Of a stretch of DNA of 64,000 bases, positions 63,215 through 64,000 are shown one piece after another. The stretch's first letter is position 1. The number at the start of each line of letters is the position of its first letter. Source of the stretch: Paguma larvata (Eukaryota; Chordata; Mammalia; Carnivora; Viverridae); the NCBI GenBank assembly GCA_030068075.1, contig CM057827.1:75422500-75486499 (forward strand), written 5' to 3'. Both the position numbers and the translations under genes were made by a program. The notes under the pieces were generated by a model, which searched no databases, had not been told where the DNA came from, and was given only the letters and a program-made list of their open reading frames with translations.

Positions 63215-64000
63215 CTTGCTCAGCTTAGTTACATTTAGCTGAACACATATCTGCAAACTGGTGTTATATAAAGAAAATATACAATGAACTCTCCAAAACG
63301 ACCTGCTTTCGCTGCTGGAAAAATAGCACATCTTTGAACGGATATTCAATTAATCAAGGATAAATAGTGTGGCCCACCGTATATTTTGTTTCTGCCTCCT
63401 TTCCATCTGCAATGGCGTGTGCAATGTGTGTAGGCATGCAGCATTCGAGTACAGAGATCTCTGCGAACAACAGCCATATGCACCAAGGCCAAGTTCATGT
63501 CTCAAGAATTAAGAGTGGAGATAAAAGCAAGCACAGGTGACCATTCAGATTAGGTAGCAGAGAGAACATCTACTTTCAGGGAGGAAAAGGCGAGAGAGAT
63601 TGAACTGATAGTAAGAATACCTCCTCCCCATTTTCTTGATATGCAGTTCTATACCCAAAGAATACCAGAAATGCCTAGGAGTTGCTGTTTATTAGGGGCG
63701 CAGGATCTCTCCATCGGAATGAATGTGCTGCATTTATCTCCATCCTAGAGATGTGGTTTAAAACTGACTTTTAAACATAGCATCCTGGTAGAGCTGGGAG
63801 GAGTCAGGTAGTAAGCTCAAGCCCATTCTACAGACTGGTAAACTGGGGTCCAGAAGAATTACGTGAACGACACGAGGCCATTCCTTTAGTCAATAGCTGG
63901 ACCCAGGGTGGGACTTAGCTTCCTTTCAGTCTCCAGTCCTACTCACTACTATACTTTGTGTCTCAACTGAGGCAACAGGATACATAGGAATATTTGTTAC

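Larger units (their letters stand above)
61758..64000 (-). other. RYR3: RYR3 intron 69 (3' part)
   Basis: A CAN-SINE with a (CA)n(TC)n interior (62305-62510), a purine-rich stretch (62645-62900), (AAAAC)n at 63180-63214 and a MIR/L3-like relic near 63780-63960. The next upstream coding exon was not found, so it should lie beyond the window. Confidence 0.5.

Overview
The window is mammalian nuclear DNA, almost certainly from a carnivore and most likely a felid or other feliform. The evidence is the intron-rich layout with GT-AG splice sites and about twenty copies of the carnivore tRNA-Lys-derived SINE (CAN-SINE) in its cat-like form. Those copies share a head resembling 'gcctgggtggctcagt' and a tail of CT-rich sequence followed by A-rich sequence. 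No prokaryotic, viral-genome or CRISPR content is present.

Two protein genes meet tail to tail. On the + strand, bases 3892-8155 carry the last three coding exons of AVEN, an apoptosis and caspase-activation inhibitor, ending ...EDWLDSMIS, with a poly(A) signal at 8490-8495. On the - strand, 61757 down to 9474 carries the last 35 coding exons of RYR3, the type 3 ryanodine receptor Ca2+ release channel. I resolved each RYR3 exon by its splice sites and reading phase. They sum to 4605 nt, which is 1534 residues plus a stop with no frame break. If the gene has the usual 104 exons, these are exons 70-104. They cover the end of the cytoplasmic solenoid, two alternatively spliced microexons (15 nt and 18 nt), a 1331-nt exon with the EF-hand region, transmembrane helices S1-S6, the GGGIGDE selectivity filter and the C-terminal zinc-binding domain. 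The predicted 3' ends of the two mRNAs lie only about 110-140 bp apart. This convergent RYR3/AVEN order matches the known human 15q14 arrangement.

Region by region: 1-8.5 kb is AVEN introns 3-5 and exons 4-6; 8.6-9.5 kb is the RYR3 3'UTR; 9.5-20.9 kb is the pore-domain exons (104-95); 25-32.5 kb is S1/S2 and the linker exons (94-90); 34.6-35.9 kb is the giant exon 89; 36.5-61.8 kb is exons 88-70; 61.8-64 kb is intron 69. Introns hold CAN-SINEs, L1/HAL1, L2 and MIR relics, two LTR relics and simple repeats.

Non-coding observations that stand out are: a 48-bp near-perfect hairpin in RYR3 intron 102; a diverged partial duplicate of RYR3 cassette exon 92 with its donor site; an L1 insertion whose target-site duplication spans the AVEN exon 4 splice acceptor; a U2 snRNA 5'-end fragment inside an L1 with a perfect 17-bp target-site duplication; a 34-bp exact templated copy dropped into a MIR element; and a GC-AG intron in RYR3. 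Exon numbers and residue equivalences come from recalled family knowledge, not from a search.
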